From positions 1-50,068 of the forward strand of contig SLDT01000049.1 in NCBI GenBank assembly GCA_007125125.1: DNA of 50,068 nt, given 5' to 3'. The stretch's first letter is position 1; every line of letters starts with the position of its first letter. This stretch comes from Gemmatimonadota bacterium (GTDB lineage: Bacteria > Gemmatimonadota > Gemmatimonadetes > Longimicrobiales > Gaopeijiaceae). The notes beneath the pieces were generated by a model, which was not told where the DNA came from, did no database searches, and was given only the letters and a program-made list of their open reading frames with translations. This document shows positions 1-8,986 of the stretch, in pieces. A program made the position numbers and the translations under genes.

Positions 1-1439
1 ACCCGGAGCTCGGCCCGGGTCCCGTCTTTGTCGTAGCCCCGGAGGCGACCCCCCGCATCGCACGCATCGAAGCCCCGGCCCGCGCTCCCCTCGAGGGGGC
101 GATCGAACTCCGCGTCACCCCCGACGACGGGCTCACCGGCGAGCTCGAGCTCCTCGCCGGGGGTGTCCCCGTCGACCGCGTCACCCTCGACGGCACGCGG
201 GAGGTGCGCCTCGCCCACACCCCCACCGAAGCGGGTCCCCTGGTCCTCGAGCTGCGCGGCCCGGAGTTTCGCCACGCCCTCGTCGTCGAGGTCGAGGAGG
301 CCGGTACCCCGATTCTCTTCCACGACGGGCGACCCTCCTGGATGTCGAGCTTCGTGCGGCGCGCCGCCGAGCAGGACCGCACCCTCGCGATCACGAGCCG
401 CACCGTCACCGCCCCCGCCCTCGCGACGACCGGGGGCCCGGCCCCTCCCACCCTCACCGCACCGGGCGCGCTCGAGGGGTACCGCCTCGTCGTCACCGGC
501 GCCCCCGAGCTCCTCACCCCCGCCGAGGCCGAGGCCCTGGAGCGCTTCGCCCGCCGGACCGGTGGGAGCATCCTCCTGCTCCTCGACCACTTCGCTCCCG
601 GCCCCTGGGAGTCGCTCGCCGGGGTCCGCGCCTGGGCCAACCGTGCCGGGGAGGAAGGGCTGCCCGAGGTGAGCCTCCTCCCGCGCGGGGAGCCTGCACC
701 CGGCGGACGCCCCCTCCTCGCCACGGAGCTGGTCTGGCCGGAGGCGCTTCCTCTCGATGCACGGGTGATCGCGAGCGACGAGGAGGGGCTCCCCGTCATC
801 TGGGAACGCCCCCTCGGGGCGGGGCGGGTCGTTGTGAGCGGCGCGCTCGACGGCTGGCGCTTCCGCGATCCGGGGGAGCACGCCTTCGAGCCCTTCTGGC
901 TCGAGCTCCTCGGGGAGATGGCCGCCCGGACCCCGCCACCGATCTGGATCGAGATCGGGGAGGGTGCGCGGGCGCCGACAAGAGTCGTCCTGGGCGAGAT
1001 CGCGCTTGCGGGGGAGGGGAGCTCCGAGGTGGAGGCCCGGGTCGTCGGGGCCGAGGGCGAGGAAGAGCGGCTCGCCCTCTGGCCGACGGGGGTGCCGGGC
1101 GAGCTCGAGGGACGCCTTCCGGGGACGCTTCCTCCGGGGGTGCACCGGATCGAGGTCGAGGCGGGGGGGGCGCAGGCGGTGCGTCACTTCGTCGGGGGCG
1201 CCCGAAGCGCGTCGGTCGCCCCCCCCGGGGCCGACGACCGCGTGCTCGCGTCATGGGCAGCCGCGACGGGGGGAGCCCTGGTCGAGGAGGAGCGGGTGGC
1301 CATGGCGGTTGGAGCAGCGCTCGACCCCGAGCGCCGGCGGGAGCCCTGGCATCCCTTCCGCTCGCCCTGGTGGATCCTTGCGCTCGCTCTCCTGCTCGGG
1401 GCGGAGTGGTGGGGACGAAGGCGTGCGGGGTTGCGCTGA
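1..1439 (+). CDS. C-terminal part of a large membrane-anchored protein (BatA/GATase1-like type), truncated by the window edge
   Basis: The reading frame (codons starting at base 3) is open to the left edge, so the true start lies outside the window; the first in-window GTG at 204 is internal. Residues encoded by about 480-950 look like the class I glutamine-amidotransferase-like domain found in membrane proteins that accompany BatA/VWA proteins (motif RLVVTGAPELLTPAEAEAL, later GAGRVVVSGALDGWRF). The segment before it is beta-rich. The protein ends in a single C-terminal membrane helix (PWWILALALLLGAEWW) followed by a basic RRRAGLR tail, so most of it faces away from the cytoplasm. It resembles C-terminal halves of BatA-domain proteins encoded beside VWA and MoxR-like genes, which would lie upstream. 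Function is unknown; the family call is from memory and moderate. Confidence 0.6.
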   Translation, partial: PELGPGPVFVVAPEATPRIARIEAPARAPLEGAIELRVTPDDGLTGELELLAGGVPVDRVTLDGTREVRLAHTPTEAGPLVLELRGPEFRHALVVEVEEAGTPILFHDGRPSWMSSFVRRAAEQDRTLAITSRTVTAPALATTGGPAPPTLTAPGALEGYRLVVTGAPELLTPAEAEALERFARRTGGSILLLLDHFAPGPWESLAGVRAWANRAGEEGLPEVSLLPRGEPAPGGRPLLATELVWPEALPLDARVIASDEEGLPVIWERPLGAGRVVVSGALDGWRFRDPGEHAFEPFWLELLGEMAARTPPPIWIEIGEGARAPTRVVLGEIALAGEGSSEVEARVVGAEGEEERLALWPTGVPGELEGRLPGTLPPGVHRIEVEAGGAQAVRHFVGGARSASVAPPGADDRVLASWAAATGGALVEEERVAMAVGAALDPERRREPWHPFRSPWWILALALLLGAEWWGRRRAGLR

Positions 1440-1461
1440 GGGCAGCTGGGAACCGGTCAAC

Positions 1462-1490
1462 TTGACGGGCACCGCCCCGGGGCGTACTCT
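1462..1490 (+). promoter_or_regulatory. Sigma70-like promoter for the tldE-tldD pair
   Basis: TTGACG at 1462-1467 and TACTCT at 1485-1490 are separated by exactly 17 bases. It sits in the 118-base gap after the preceding gene and about 68 bases before the tldE ATG, leaving a leader of roughly 60 bases. It is one of the best -35/-10 matches in the window. Confidence 0.6.
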
Positions 1491-1557
1491 GCTCCGACTG
1501 TAGCCACAGGGAGGGATCCCTCCTCGACACCGACTCCGTGCAGCGAGCCGCCAAGAC

Positions 1558-2856
1558 ATGTTTACCCGCGACGAAGCGAAGGCCATCACCGACCGCCTGA
1601 TCGACATGGCCGGGCCGGGACCGGTCCAGGTCGAACTCTCCGGAGGTGAGCGATCCGGAACCCGATGGGCGAATTCGGCGATCACCGTGAACCTCGTCCA
1701 GTGGGATCGGAGTGTGGCGATCACCGTGCGCAACGGTGCGCGCCAGGGTCGGGCCACGACCCGCGATTTCAGCGACAACGGCTTCCGGGAGCTCGTGGAC
1801 GAGGCGAAGGCAGCAGCAGAGCGCGCGAGCGAGAACTTCAACCTCCCCGACCTCCTCGGACCACAGGAGTACATCCCGGTCGACGCTGCGCTTCCATCGA
1901 TGGTCGACTTCGGACCCGGCGAGCGGGCCGCCATGGTGAATGAGAGCATCTCGGTCACCGAGGAGATGGGAACGGTCGGCTACGGGTACATCCCGAAGAT
2001 CGACCGCACTACCGTCGAGGCGAACTCCGAGGGGCTCTTCGCCTACTACCGGGTCGCCGAGACGAGCTTCGTCCTGACCGTGCGCACCCCCGACGGAGAG
2101 GGCTCCGGATGGGCAGGGATCACGGGGATCAAGGATCTGAGCCTGATCGATCCGCGGGAGCTCACGAGGGTGGCGTCCAACAAGGCGCTCCTGAGCCGGA
2201 ATGCGCGCGCGATCGAGCCCGGGCGCTACACGGTGATCCTCGAGCCGAGGGCGAACGCCCGCTTCCTGAGCCTCCTAACCGGGAGCTTCCAGGGGAACGG
2301 CCGCGGGCCCCTCGCGAACCTCGATCCCGGCGACGAGGCCTTCAGCGAGCTGATGACGCTGAGGAGCGACATCGGCAACCCGATCCTGCGGCAGACGCCG
2401 ATCATGGGGAATGGCCGGGCCGCCGCGCCGGTGACCTGGGTCGAGAACGGGGTGATTCGGAACTTCGCCGGCGGACAGCCAGCCTCCCTGAACATGAGCC
2501 TCGTCATGGAAGGGTCGGACCAGAGCCTGGACGACATGATCGCCGATACCCGGCGCGGCCTCCTCGTGACCTTCCTCTGGTACATCCGGGGGGTCCCGGC
2601 CTCGAACATCCCCCTCCTGAACACCGGGATGACCCGGGACGGACTCTTCCTCATCGAGAATGGGGAGATCACCGGGGCCGTGCAGAACTTCCGCTGGAAT
2701 ATGTCGCCCTGGATGGGCTACAACAATCTGACCGCCGTCGGGCAGCCAACCCCGATGCACATGGGCGAGTCCTACGATGGTGGGACGACCGCCCTGATTC
2801 CCCCGGTTCGGATCGAGGACTTCAACATGTCCTCGCTCTCGCCCGCCGTCGAGTAA
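1558..2856 (+). CDS. TldE/PmbA-family subunit of a TldD/TldE metallopeptidase
   Basis: This 432-residue protein matches the PmbA/TldE family along its length: an N-terminal domain (residues about 1-130, with SVAITVRNGARQGRATT), a middle domain and a C-terminal domain (NTGMTRDGLFLIENGEITGAVQNFR is typical of the family, residues about 355-385). As in other TldE proteins it lacks the HExxxH zinc motif, so it is expected to be the non-catalytic partner of the TldD encoded 24 bases downstream. TldD/TldE heterodimers degrade or trim unfolded peptides and mature some ribosomal peptides in other bacteria. No signal peptide is visible, in contrast to the TldD partner. E. coli TldE is about 450 residues. 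Family assignment is firm; the substrate is unknown. Confidence 0.88.
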   Translation: MFTRDEAKAITDRLIDMAGPGPVQVELSGGERSGTRWANSAITVNLVQWDRSVAITVRNGARQGRATTRDFSDNGFRELVDEAKAAAERASENFNLPDLLGPQEYIPVDAALPSMVDFGPGERAAMVNESISVTEEMGTVGYGYIPKIDRTTVEANSEGLFAYYRVAETSFVLTVRTPDGEGSGWAGITGIKDLSLIDPRELTRVASNKALLSRNARAIEPGRYTVILEPRANARFLSLLTGSFQGNGRGPLANLDPGDEAFSELMTLRSDIGNPILRQTPIMGNGRAAAPVTWVENGVIRNFAGGQPASLNMSLVMEGSDQSLDDMIADTRRGLLVTFLWYIRGVPASNIPLLNTGMTRDGLFLIENGEITGAVQNFRWNMSPWMGYNNLTAVGQPTPMHMGESYDGGTTALIPPVRIEDFNMSSLSPAVE

Positions 2857-2880
2857 CCCTGCAGGAGCCCGGAGAACGAC

Positions 2881-4485
2881 ATGACCCCGACACGCAGACA
2901 ATTCCTGGCCACGATGGGCGCCGGTTACATGGGGCTCTATTCCCATGACCTCGTCGCCCAGCTCATTGCCGACAGCCCCAGCGGCCGTCCCGAGGACTCG
3001 CGCTTCCGTGAACTCGCGGATGTGGCCCTCGGAGAGGCGCGCCGCGAGGGATGCAGCTACGCGGACATCCGCTTCACGATGCGGCGAAACCTGGCCGGCG
3101 GGGCGGCAAGCTACGGCCCCGGAGGGGGCGGAGGCGCAGGTGGATCGACATCCATCCCGGATGACGACGAGCGGGAGGCGGCGGGCTTCGGGGTTCGGGT
3201 GATCCACAGCGGGGTCTGGGGCTTCGCGAGCAGCCCGATCGTGACCCCGGAAGAGATCCGGCGGGTTGCGCGTGTCGCCGCGGAGGTGGCTCGAGCCAGT
3301 GCGATCGCCAAGCGTGAAGACGTGCGTCTCGCGCCGGTCGACCCCCACGTCGATCACTGGATCACCCCGATGGTGAAGAACCCCCTCGACGTCTCCGACA
3401 CGGATCGACAGGCTTGGGCGCAGGCGATCGTCGACCGGGCCTCGGACGTTCCGGGGGTCACCCGGGTCCAGGTGACGGCCCGCGTCAGCTACGAGTGGCG
3501 CTACTTCGCGTCGACCGAGGGGTCGTACATCGAGCAGGAGACCTACCAGGTCTCACCAAGCCTTAGCGTGACGGCCCAGAACCAGGGACGGACCCGGACC
3601 CGGAACTACCCCGCACCCTTCCTCATGGGGGGGTGGGAGGTCGCCGAGGAGTCCGGACTCCTGGAGGCGGCCGAGAAGGTCGCCCACGAGACCGTCGATC
3701 TCTGTCTTGCGGAGCCCCTCGGGCCTCCGGGATTCAAGGACCTCGTGCTCTCGCCCTCGCACTCGATGCTCACGATCCACGAAATCATCGGCCACGCGAC
3801 CGAGCTCGACCGGATTGTCGGGATGGAGGCGAACTACGCAGGCACGAGCTTCGTCCGACTCGAGGACCTCGGGAACCTCAAGTACGGCTCCGAGCACCTG
3901 AACGTGACGGCCGACCGGAACTCCCAGGGCATGGCTTCGATGGGCTACGACGACGATGGGGTGCCCACCCAGGACTGGCCCATCATCCGGGACGGCATCC
4001 TCGTGGGACTCCAGACGAACCGGGAGACCGCGCACCACATCGGGGAAGACTTCAGCCGGGGCTGCACCTACGGGTCGACCTGGCGGGACTACCCCTTCCT
4101 CCGGATGCCGAACGTCCATGTCGACGCCGGGCCTCCGGGATCGCCCACCCTCGAGGAAATCATCGCGGACGTGCGCGACGGGGTCCTCATCGACGGGCGC
4201 GGCAGCTTCTCGATCGACCAGCAGCGCTACAACGGCCAGTTCGGCGGGCACGCCTTCTGGGAGATCAAGGACGGGCGGATCTCTCGTCCGGTCACGGACG
4301 TGGTGTACAACGCGATCACGACGGACTTCTGGGCGAATCTCGACGCGGTCACCGGCCCCGACGAGTGGGAGATGCATGGCACCCAGGGTGATGCGAAGGG
4401 GCAGCCGGTGCAGACGAACTCGCTCTCGCACGGGTCGCCCTGGCTCCTCGTGCGCAACATGATGGTCGGGGGCGCCTTCGTCTGA
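2881..4485 (+). CDS. TldD-family zinc metallopeptidase with a twin-arginine signal
   Basis: A 534-residue TldD homologue. The N-terminus TRRQFLATMGAGYMG looks like a twin-arginine (Tat) signal, unusual for a family usually described as cytoplasmic. The zinc motif is HEIIGH at residues 300-305. A glycine-rich insert lies at about residues 78-90. The family C-terminus (VRNMMVGGAF) is present, but there is no cysteine in the last 150 or so residues, where E. coli TldD has its third zinc ligand; His499 and His517 are nearby candidates. It follows tldE by 24 bases and probably shares its promoter at 1462-1490. Its stop lies about 70 bases from the end of the convergent DUF4159 gene. Family call is firm; location and substrate are inferred. 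Confidence 0.87.
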   Translation: MTPTRRQFLATMGAGYMGLYSHDLVAQLIADSPSGRPEDSRFRELADVALGEARREGCSYADIRFTMRRNLAGGAASYGPGGGGGAGGSTSIPDDDEREAAGFGVRVIHSGVWGFASSPIVTPEEIRRVARVAAEVARASAIAKREDVRLAPVDPHVDHWITPMVKNPLDVSDTDRQAWAQAIVDRASDVPGVTRVQVTARVSYEWRYFASTEGSYIEQETYQVSPSLSVTAQNQGRTRTRNYPAPFLMGGWEVAEESGLLEAAEKVAHETVDLCLAEPLGPPGFKDLVLSPSHSMLTIHEIIGHATELDRIVGMEANYAGTSFVRLEDLGNLKYGSEHLNVTADRNSQGMASMGYDDDGVPTQDWPIIRDGILVGLQTNRETAHHIGEDFSRGCTYGSTWRDYPFLRMPNVHVDAGPPGSPTLEEIIADVRDGVLIDGRGSFSIDQQRYNGQFGGHAFWEIKDGRISRPVTDVVYNAITTDFWANLDAVTGPDEWEMHGTQGDAKGQPVQTNSLSHGSPWLLVRNMMVGGAFV

Positions 4486-4557
4486 GCCCGGGTGGTCGCC
4501 TGGCCCGGGCCGCCTGTGCCCGGGTCAGGGCATGGCCCGGTCAGGTCATCGCCCAGC

Positions 4558-5292
4558 TCAGGTCATCGCATAGACGACGAGGTTCACCGCGAACCGGGTG
4601 TTGTCCTCGACCCGGAAGCGCTTGTTGCGCCAGTCGTAGTCCCACTCGCACCCGTAGTCCTTGTTCGAGTAGAGGACTCCGATGCGCCCGCGGTGCTCGA
4701 CGGCCCGAAGAAAGGGGTGCACCATGTTGTCGCCCCACCCGTTCAGCTCGAGACTCGTCTGGGGCGGGCCCTCCGGGTACTCGAAGAAGCAGTGGTAGAG
4801 CGGATGCTCGTTCGGAATCTTGTCGAGGACCCCGGGGCCCTGGAAGATCCGGTGCATCTCCGCTTCGAAGGAGCGCGAGTAGAGCCCCTCGATGTCATGG
4901 TTGCAGTCGTCGGAAAAGAGGAATCCGCCGCTCTCGACGTAACGCCGGATCCCCTCCCGCTCGGCCTCGCTGAAGCGGACGAGCTTGTGCCCCGTCATGA
5001 AGACGAAGGGAAAAGCCTGGAGTTCCTCGGAGTCGGCGGTGATCACCACCTCTTCCTGGTGGACGGGGATCTGCGTGTACTGGAGCACCGCGTCGAGGAC
5101 GTTTGCACACACCTTCGGGTTGTAGTCCCAGTCGCCGGAGTCGTAGCGGAGGCGGGCAAAGACGAACTCGAAGCTCGGACGGGAGCGGGCAAGGGCCTCG
5201 AGGGGGCTCACGAGCGGGATCGCGGCCGCCCCGCATGCGGCCGCACCCATGCGCCTCAGGAAGGCGCGGCGCGAAGGGGCTTGATCGGACAT
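4558..5292 (-). CDS. Tat-signal DUF4159-domain protein
   Basis: A 244-residue protein with a twin-arginine signal (SRRAFLRRMGA, residues about 8-18, then an Ala-rich hydrophobic stretch ending near residue 33). The rest matches DUF4159: FARLRYDSGDWDYNP at the start, FVFMTGHKLVRFSEAE, SGGFLFSDDCNH and a C-terminal NPHxxx-free end VNLVVYAMT. The domain has the fold of a class I amidotransferase-like alpha/beta protein, and in related genomes it sits with BatA/VWA membrane proteins. Function is not known. It is convergent with tldD and divergent from the serine hydrolase gene, with under 100 bases between the start codons. The ribosome binding site is weak. Confidence 0.82.
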   Translation of the reverse strand: MSDQAPSRRAFLRRMGAAACGAAAIPLVSPLEALARSRPSFEFVFARLRYDSGDWDYNPKVCANVLDAVLQYTQIPVHQEEVVITADSEELQAFPFVFMTGHKLVRFSEAEREGIRRYVESGGFLFSDDCNHDIEGLYSRSFEAEMHRIFQGPGVLDKIPNEHPLYHCFFEYPEGPPQTSLELNGWGDNMVHPFLRAVEHRGRIGVLYSNKDYGCEWDYDWRNKRFRVEDNTRFAVNLVVYAMT

Positions 5293-5380
5293 CGTTTCGG
5301 CTCAGGTTCCGGTGTGGTGCGGGGCCTCGCCCGCTCACTCTGACCCTATGCATGGAGCGGCCCCGCCGCAAGTCGAACCG

Positions 5381-7210
5381 ATGCTGATCCCCGCGCTTGC
5401 CCTCGCCCTTGCACTGGGACCGGGCGTCGCCGACACCACCCGGATCGACGACCCCGTTGCCCTCGAGGCCTTCGTGGACTCGATCATGACGTCCCAGATG
5501 GAGGCCTGGCTCATTCCCGGGGCGGTCGTGGCGATCGTGGACCGGGAGGGCCCCCTCCTCCTTCGCGGATGGGGGGTGGCGCACGCCCGCGAGGGGGGCG
5601 AGGTCGACCCGGAGCGGACCCTCTTCGACCTCGGATCGATCGCGAAGCTCTTCACCGCCACCCTGGCACACGAGCTCGTCGAAGAAGGTCTCCTCGACCT
5701 CGACACCGATGTGAACCGACACCTCGAGGGGTTCAGGGTGCAGGGAGATCCACCGATTACCCTTCGCCACCTCCTGACCCACACGCCCGGCTTCGACGAA
5801 CGCCTCTTTCTCGGGATGGTGGCAAGGGATGGTGCCTCGGCCGAGCTCCTCGAGGAGAACCTCCGCCGGCACCTTCCGCCCCGGATCCGCCCCCCCGGGG
5901 AGGTCTTTCAGTACTCGAACGCAGGGACCACCCTGGCCGGGCATCTGGCCGAGCGGGCTGCGGGGACCGACTTCGCGACCCTGGTGCGGGTGAGGATTCT
6001 CGATCCCCTCGGCATGACCCGAACCGGGTACCGCGTCGAGGGGGATCTGGCTACCGGTCACGAGAACATCCCGGCCCCGATGACCCCCCAGGAGCCCTGG
6101 CACCTGAACCAGATTCCGGCCGGCGGCCTCCGTTCGACCGCAGCCGACATGACCCGCTTCATGGAGGCACACCTGCGAGGCGACTTCCCCGGGATGCAGG
6201 CGACCCGCTTCACGCCGCGCCCGGGGGCGGCGGGGATCGCTCTCGGGTTCATGGAGGACCTCCGCGGCGGACAGCGGGGGCTCTACCACGGAGGCCAGTG
6301 GGTCGGCTTCTCGAGCCTCCTCTACCTCGTCCCGGACGAGGGGGTCGGGATCTTCGTGGCGGCGAACCACGGAGGGGCGATCACCGCCCAGCCGGAGTTC
6401 GTCGATGCACTCCTCGACCGCTGGTTTCCGGAGGCGGCCGAGGGTGGGCCTCCGATCGCTGCGTCCGAGGCGGCCTCGACCGTGCCGGGGCTCGACGGCA
6501 GGTACCGCTGGAACCGGCAGGACCGCCACACCTTCTTCAGGCTACCGTCGTTTCTGACCGCGCACACCCTGGAGGTTACCGTGGAGGGGGCAGGTCGGCT
6601 GCGGACCGTCATGCGCCCCGCGCTCGTCCCCGAGACAGGCTGGCGCGTCTCGGCCGAAGATCCCCATCTCTACCTCTCGGACGATGGTCTGCGACGCCTC
6701 GTGTTCGAGCCCGGGGAGCGGGTGCACCTTGGCTGGCCCCTGCTCATGACCCTCGACCGAGCGCGACCCATCGACGAGCCTGCGTTCCACCTCGGGGTGA
6801 TGCTCCTCCTGATGGGGGTCGTGGCCTCGGCGGGAGCCTGGCCGATCATGGTCCTCCTCGGCCGTCTCCAGAAGGTGCCCCCGCCACCCGCGCCCGAGCC
6901 GATTCGCGCAGCGCGCCGGGCCGGGGCGATCGCGGCGGGGGCGACGCTCCTCTTCTTTCCGCTTCTGATCCTTGCCGTCGCGGTCGACACGGTGGCCGCG
7001 CTCCAGCTCCCGCTCGCCTTCCGGGCGATCTTCATCCTGCCCGTGGCAGGGCTCCTCTTCACCGTACTCCTCTGGAAGCGGATCGTCAGCCTCCAGCGGG
7101 CCGAGGGGGTGCCTGTCCTGCACCGTGTGCACCTGCGAGCCGTCGCGCTGTCCCTGACACTCCTCCTCGTTGCGATGTGGCACTGGAGGCTCCTCGGGTT
7201 CCACTTCTGA
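5381..7210 (+). CDS. Beta-lactamase-fold serine hydrolase with C-terminal membrane helices
   Basis: A 609-residue class C beta-lactamase / penicillin-binding-protein-like hydrolase (PF00144 type). With the start at 5381, the protein begins with the hydrophobic signal MLIPALALALALGPGVA; an in-frame ATG at 5348 is an alternative. Catalytic signatures are SIAK (Ser86, Lys89), YSN (Tyr178) and HGG (303-305, in place of KTG). Residues about 465-609 hold four predicted membrane helices (for example AFHLGVMLLLMGVVASAGAW), so the enzyme domain is anchored by its C-terminus, probably on the periplasmic face. Such proteins are usually peptidases or esterases acting on D-amino acid peptides rather than true beta-lactamases. 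The substrate cannot be read from sequence. Confidence 0.85.
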   Translation: MLIPALALALALGPGVADTTRIDDPVALEAFVDSIMTSQMEAWLIPGAVVAIVDREGPLLLRGWGVAHAREGGEVDPERTLFDLGSIAKLFTATLAHELVEEGLLDLDTDVNRHLEGFRVQGDPPITLRHLLTHTPGFDERLFLGMVARDGASAELLEENLRRHLPPRIRPPGEVFQYSNAGTTLAGHLAERAAGTDFATLVRVRILDPLGMTRTGYRVEGDLATGHENIPAPMTPQEPWHLNQIPAGGLRSTAADMTRFMEAHLRGDFPGMQATRFTPRPGAAGIALGFMEDLRGGQRGLYHGGQWVGFSSLLYLVPDEGVGIFVAANHGGAITAQPEFVDALLDRWFPEAAEGGPPIAASEAASTVPGLDGRYRWNRQDRHTFFRLPSFLTAHTLEVTVEGAGRLRTVMRPALVPETGWRVSAEDPHLYLSDDGLRRLVFEPGERVHLGWPLLMTLDRARPIDEPAFHLGVMLLLMGVVASAGAWPIMVLLGRLQKVPPPPAPEPIRAARRAGAIAAGATLLFFPLLILAVAVDTVAALQLPLAFRAIFILPVAGLLFTVLLWKRIVSLQRAEGVPVLHRVHLRAVALSLTLLLVAMWHWRLLGFHF

Positions 7211-7251
7211 CGGGGAGGGACCCCCGCCCCGCTCCCCCGGTAGCAAGGGAC

Positions 7252-8592
7252 ATGGACACTGCAAAGACCCACACCCGGCCCGAGGGGCTCCTTCGCGCCC
7301 GCGGAGGCGCGCCACTCCTCGCCCTCGCGCTCGTACTCGGAGCCTGCGAGTCGACCCCTACCGCGATCGACCCCGATGACAGCACGACCGAGGGTATCCG
7401 GATGACCCTCGTCGAGGAGGGGCATCGCCTCGTTCTCGTGGAAGACATCGAGGCCCGTGTGCTCGACGCGCTGGATCAGGGAGGCGGGGGACTCGCCGCC
7501 GAGGCCGCCCGCGAGCACCTTCATGATGCCGGCATCCTCACGTCCGAGGCGGACGACGCACGACTCACGGGTCAGGTCGAGCGAGCGGAACGCCTGGAGG
7601 ACTGGATGACGAAGTCCTGGCTCGAGTCGGCGGCTCTACTCTTCTCGCCCGGGCTGCAGGACGAGCTCCGGGTCGGGGTCGAGGAGGTGCTCGAGGCCGT
7701 GGAACGCGAGATCGCCCGGAGTGGCAGCTCCCGAGCGGTCGATCAGGCTCTGAGGCAGGTCCGGCTCGCGCTGTCCTCGGCAGCGGACCTGCAGGCCGAT
7801 GGCCAGGAGGCACGCGCACTTCTCATGGTGACCCGGGCCGCAGAGTACCTCCTCGGGCTCGATCCGGAGGGGCGCGCCGCACGCCTGACGGCGCGAGCCC
7901 GCGCCCTCCTCGAGCGGGCTCGCTCTCTCGGGGGAGACGACCCCCACCCCGTGCTGGTCGATGTCTTCGAGGCGGCTGAGGAAACATGCTCTCTGGCCGA
8001 TGAGGCGCTGGACGGGGGCTTGCCCCGGGAAGCGCTCGAACACGCAGCGCGCTGTCATCGGATCGCGAGGAGCGTCGTCCTCCGACTCTCGGCCGGTGCG
8101 CGAGCAGAGGAGCTGGCCGAGCATGCGCGCACGGCCGTCGATCGTGCCTCGGATCTGCACCTCCGGGCAGGCGCGCTCGTGGGCGAGGAGCCGGACGAGG
8201 CCCTTGCCGCCCCGCTCACCCTGGCAGCCAGCCACCTCGAGGTGGCGATGGATGCCCTCGAGGAGGAGGCCTGGCGGGCCGCAATCGCCCTCGCGCGGAG
8301 CTCCGCCGCGGCTTCGACACGGATCCTCCTCGCCCTGAACGAGGGTTCCGATCCCGAGGCTTTTGCCCTGAGGGCGTCGAAGGCGATCACCCGGAGCGAA
8401 GGTCTCGCGGTGATGGCGCGACTCCTGGCCGGCTCCACTCCGTCACCCCTGGTCTCCGAGCGGCTGGAGCGCGCCGAGGAGGGGCTCGACCGGGCCCTCT
8501 TCTCGTATCGGGCCGGCCAGTGGCGGCGCGCCTTTCTCCATTCCCTGCGATCCGGAGACATCCTCCGGCGCCTGATCCTGGAGCTTTCATGA
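7252..8592 (+). CDS. Lipoprotein built of helical-hairpin repeats, function unknown
   Basis: A 446-residue protein starting at ATG 7252. The signal ends in the lipobox LGAC (cysteine about residue 31), predicting a lipid-anchored envelope protein. The mature part is almost entirely helical and rich in Ala, Arg, Glu and Leu. Four segments of about 42-46 residues align with one another, beginning near residues 162, 234, 317 and 400. Each has a first helix, a short turn with a W/E/P residue, then a second helix ending in a pattern like RxxxILxL (for example GQWRRAFLHSLRSGDILRR). No known family is recognised; it may be TPR-like scaffolding. Its stop overlaps the next ATG (ATGA), so translation is probably coupled. 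The same frame is open far upstream inside the hydrolase gene, but that extension is not coding. Confidence 0.75.
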   Translation: MDTAKTHTRPEGLLRARGGAPLLALALVLGACESTPTAIDPDDSTTEGIRMTLVEEGHRLVLVEDIEARVLDALDQGGGGLAAEAAREHLHDAGILTSEADDARLTGQVERAERLEDWMTKSWLESAALLFSPGLQDELRVGVEEVLEAVEREIARSGSSRAVDQALRQVRLALSSAADLQADGQEARALLMVTRAAEYLLGLDPEGRAARLTARARALLERARSLGGDDPHPVLVDVFEAAEETCSLADEALDGGLPREALEHAARCHRIARSVVLRLSAGARAEELAEHARTAVDRASDLHLRAGALVGEEPDEALAAPLTLAASHLEVAMDALEEEAWRAAIALARSSAAASTRILLALNEGSDPEAFALRASKAITRSEGLAVMARLLAGSTPSPLVSERLERAEEGLDRALFSYRAGQWRRAFLHSLRSGDILRRLILELS

Positions 8593-8972
8593 GCGATGGG
8601 GGAGTAGCCGGGTCACTCGAAAATGGCGACATTCACGCATCCCCTGATGCGACCCTCGGAGGGTACGTTCGGGAGCACTCGAGACCACCTGCCTTCGAGG
8701 GAGTCGACGGCGAGCCGTATACCGTCTCGATCGAGGTCGAGCAGACCGGAGACCTGCCCGCGCCGTTCGAAGGGTACCTCGTGTTCCCAAGGTGGGCCGC
8801 GACCGGCCTCGGGATCGTCGGGCACGTAGAGACGACGACCCTGGTGGCCGGCTCGAGCCGCGAGCAGGTGACGGGTGCGCTGGCGAACCTTCCTCTCGTG
8901 CAGGTGAAGTTCCTCCTGGACGAGGCGATCGAGCGGGCCGGGTCATCGGGGAACACCGCCGAGACTTCCTGA
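8589..8972 (+). CDS. Small conserved-looking hypothetical protein
   Basis: A 127-residue protein whose ATG overlaps the preceding stop by four bases (ATGA), indicating translational coupling with the lipoprotein gene. No signal peptide, membrane helix or known motif is seen. The middle (PYTVSIEVEQTGDLPAPFEGYLVFPRW) looks like beta strands, and the C-terminal third is helical (PLVQVKFLLDEAIERAG). It lies only 14 bases before the proline dehydrogenase start. Function unknown. Confidence 0.6.
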   Translation: MSDGGVAGSLENGDIHASPDATLGGYVREHSRPPAFEGVDGEPYTVSIEVEQTGDLPAPFEGYLVFPRWAATGLGIVGHVETTTLVAGSSREQVTGALANLPLVQVKFLLDEAIERAGSSGNTAETS

Positions 8973-8986
8973 ACCCACGAGTCACG

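Noticed and set aside
5569-7251. Upstream extension of the helical-repeat lipoprotein frame through the serine hydrolase gene
   Set aside because: It is a shadow of the hydrolase gene; the lipoprotein signal at 7252 marks the real start.
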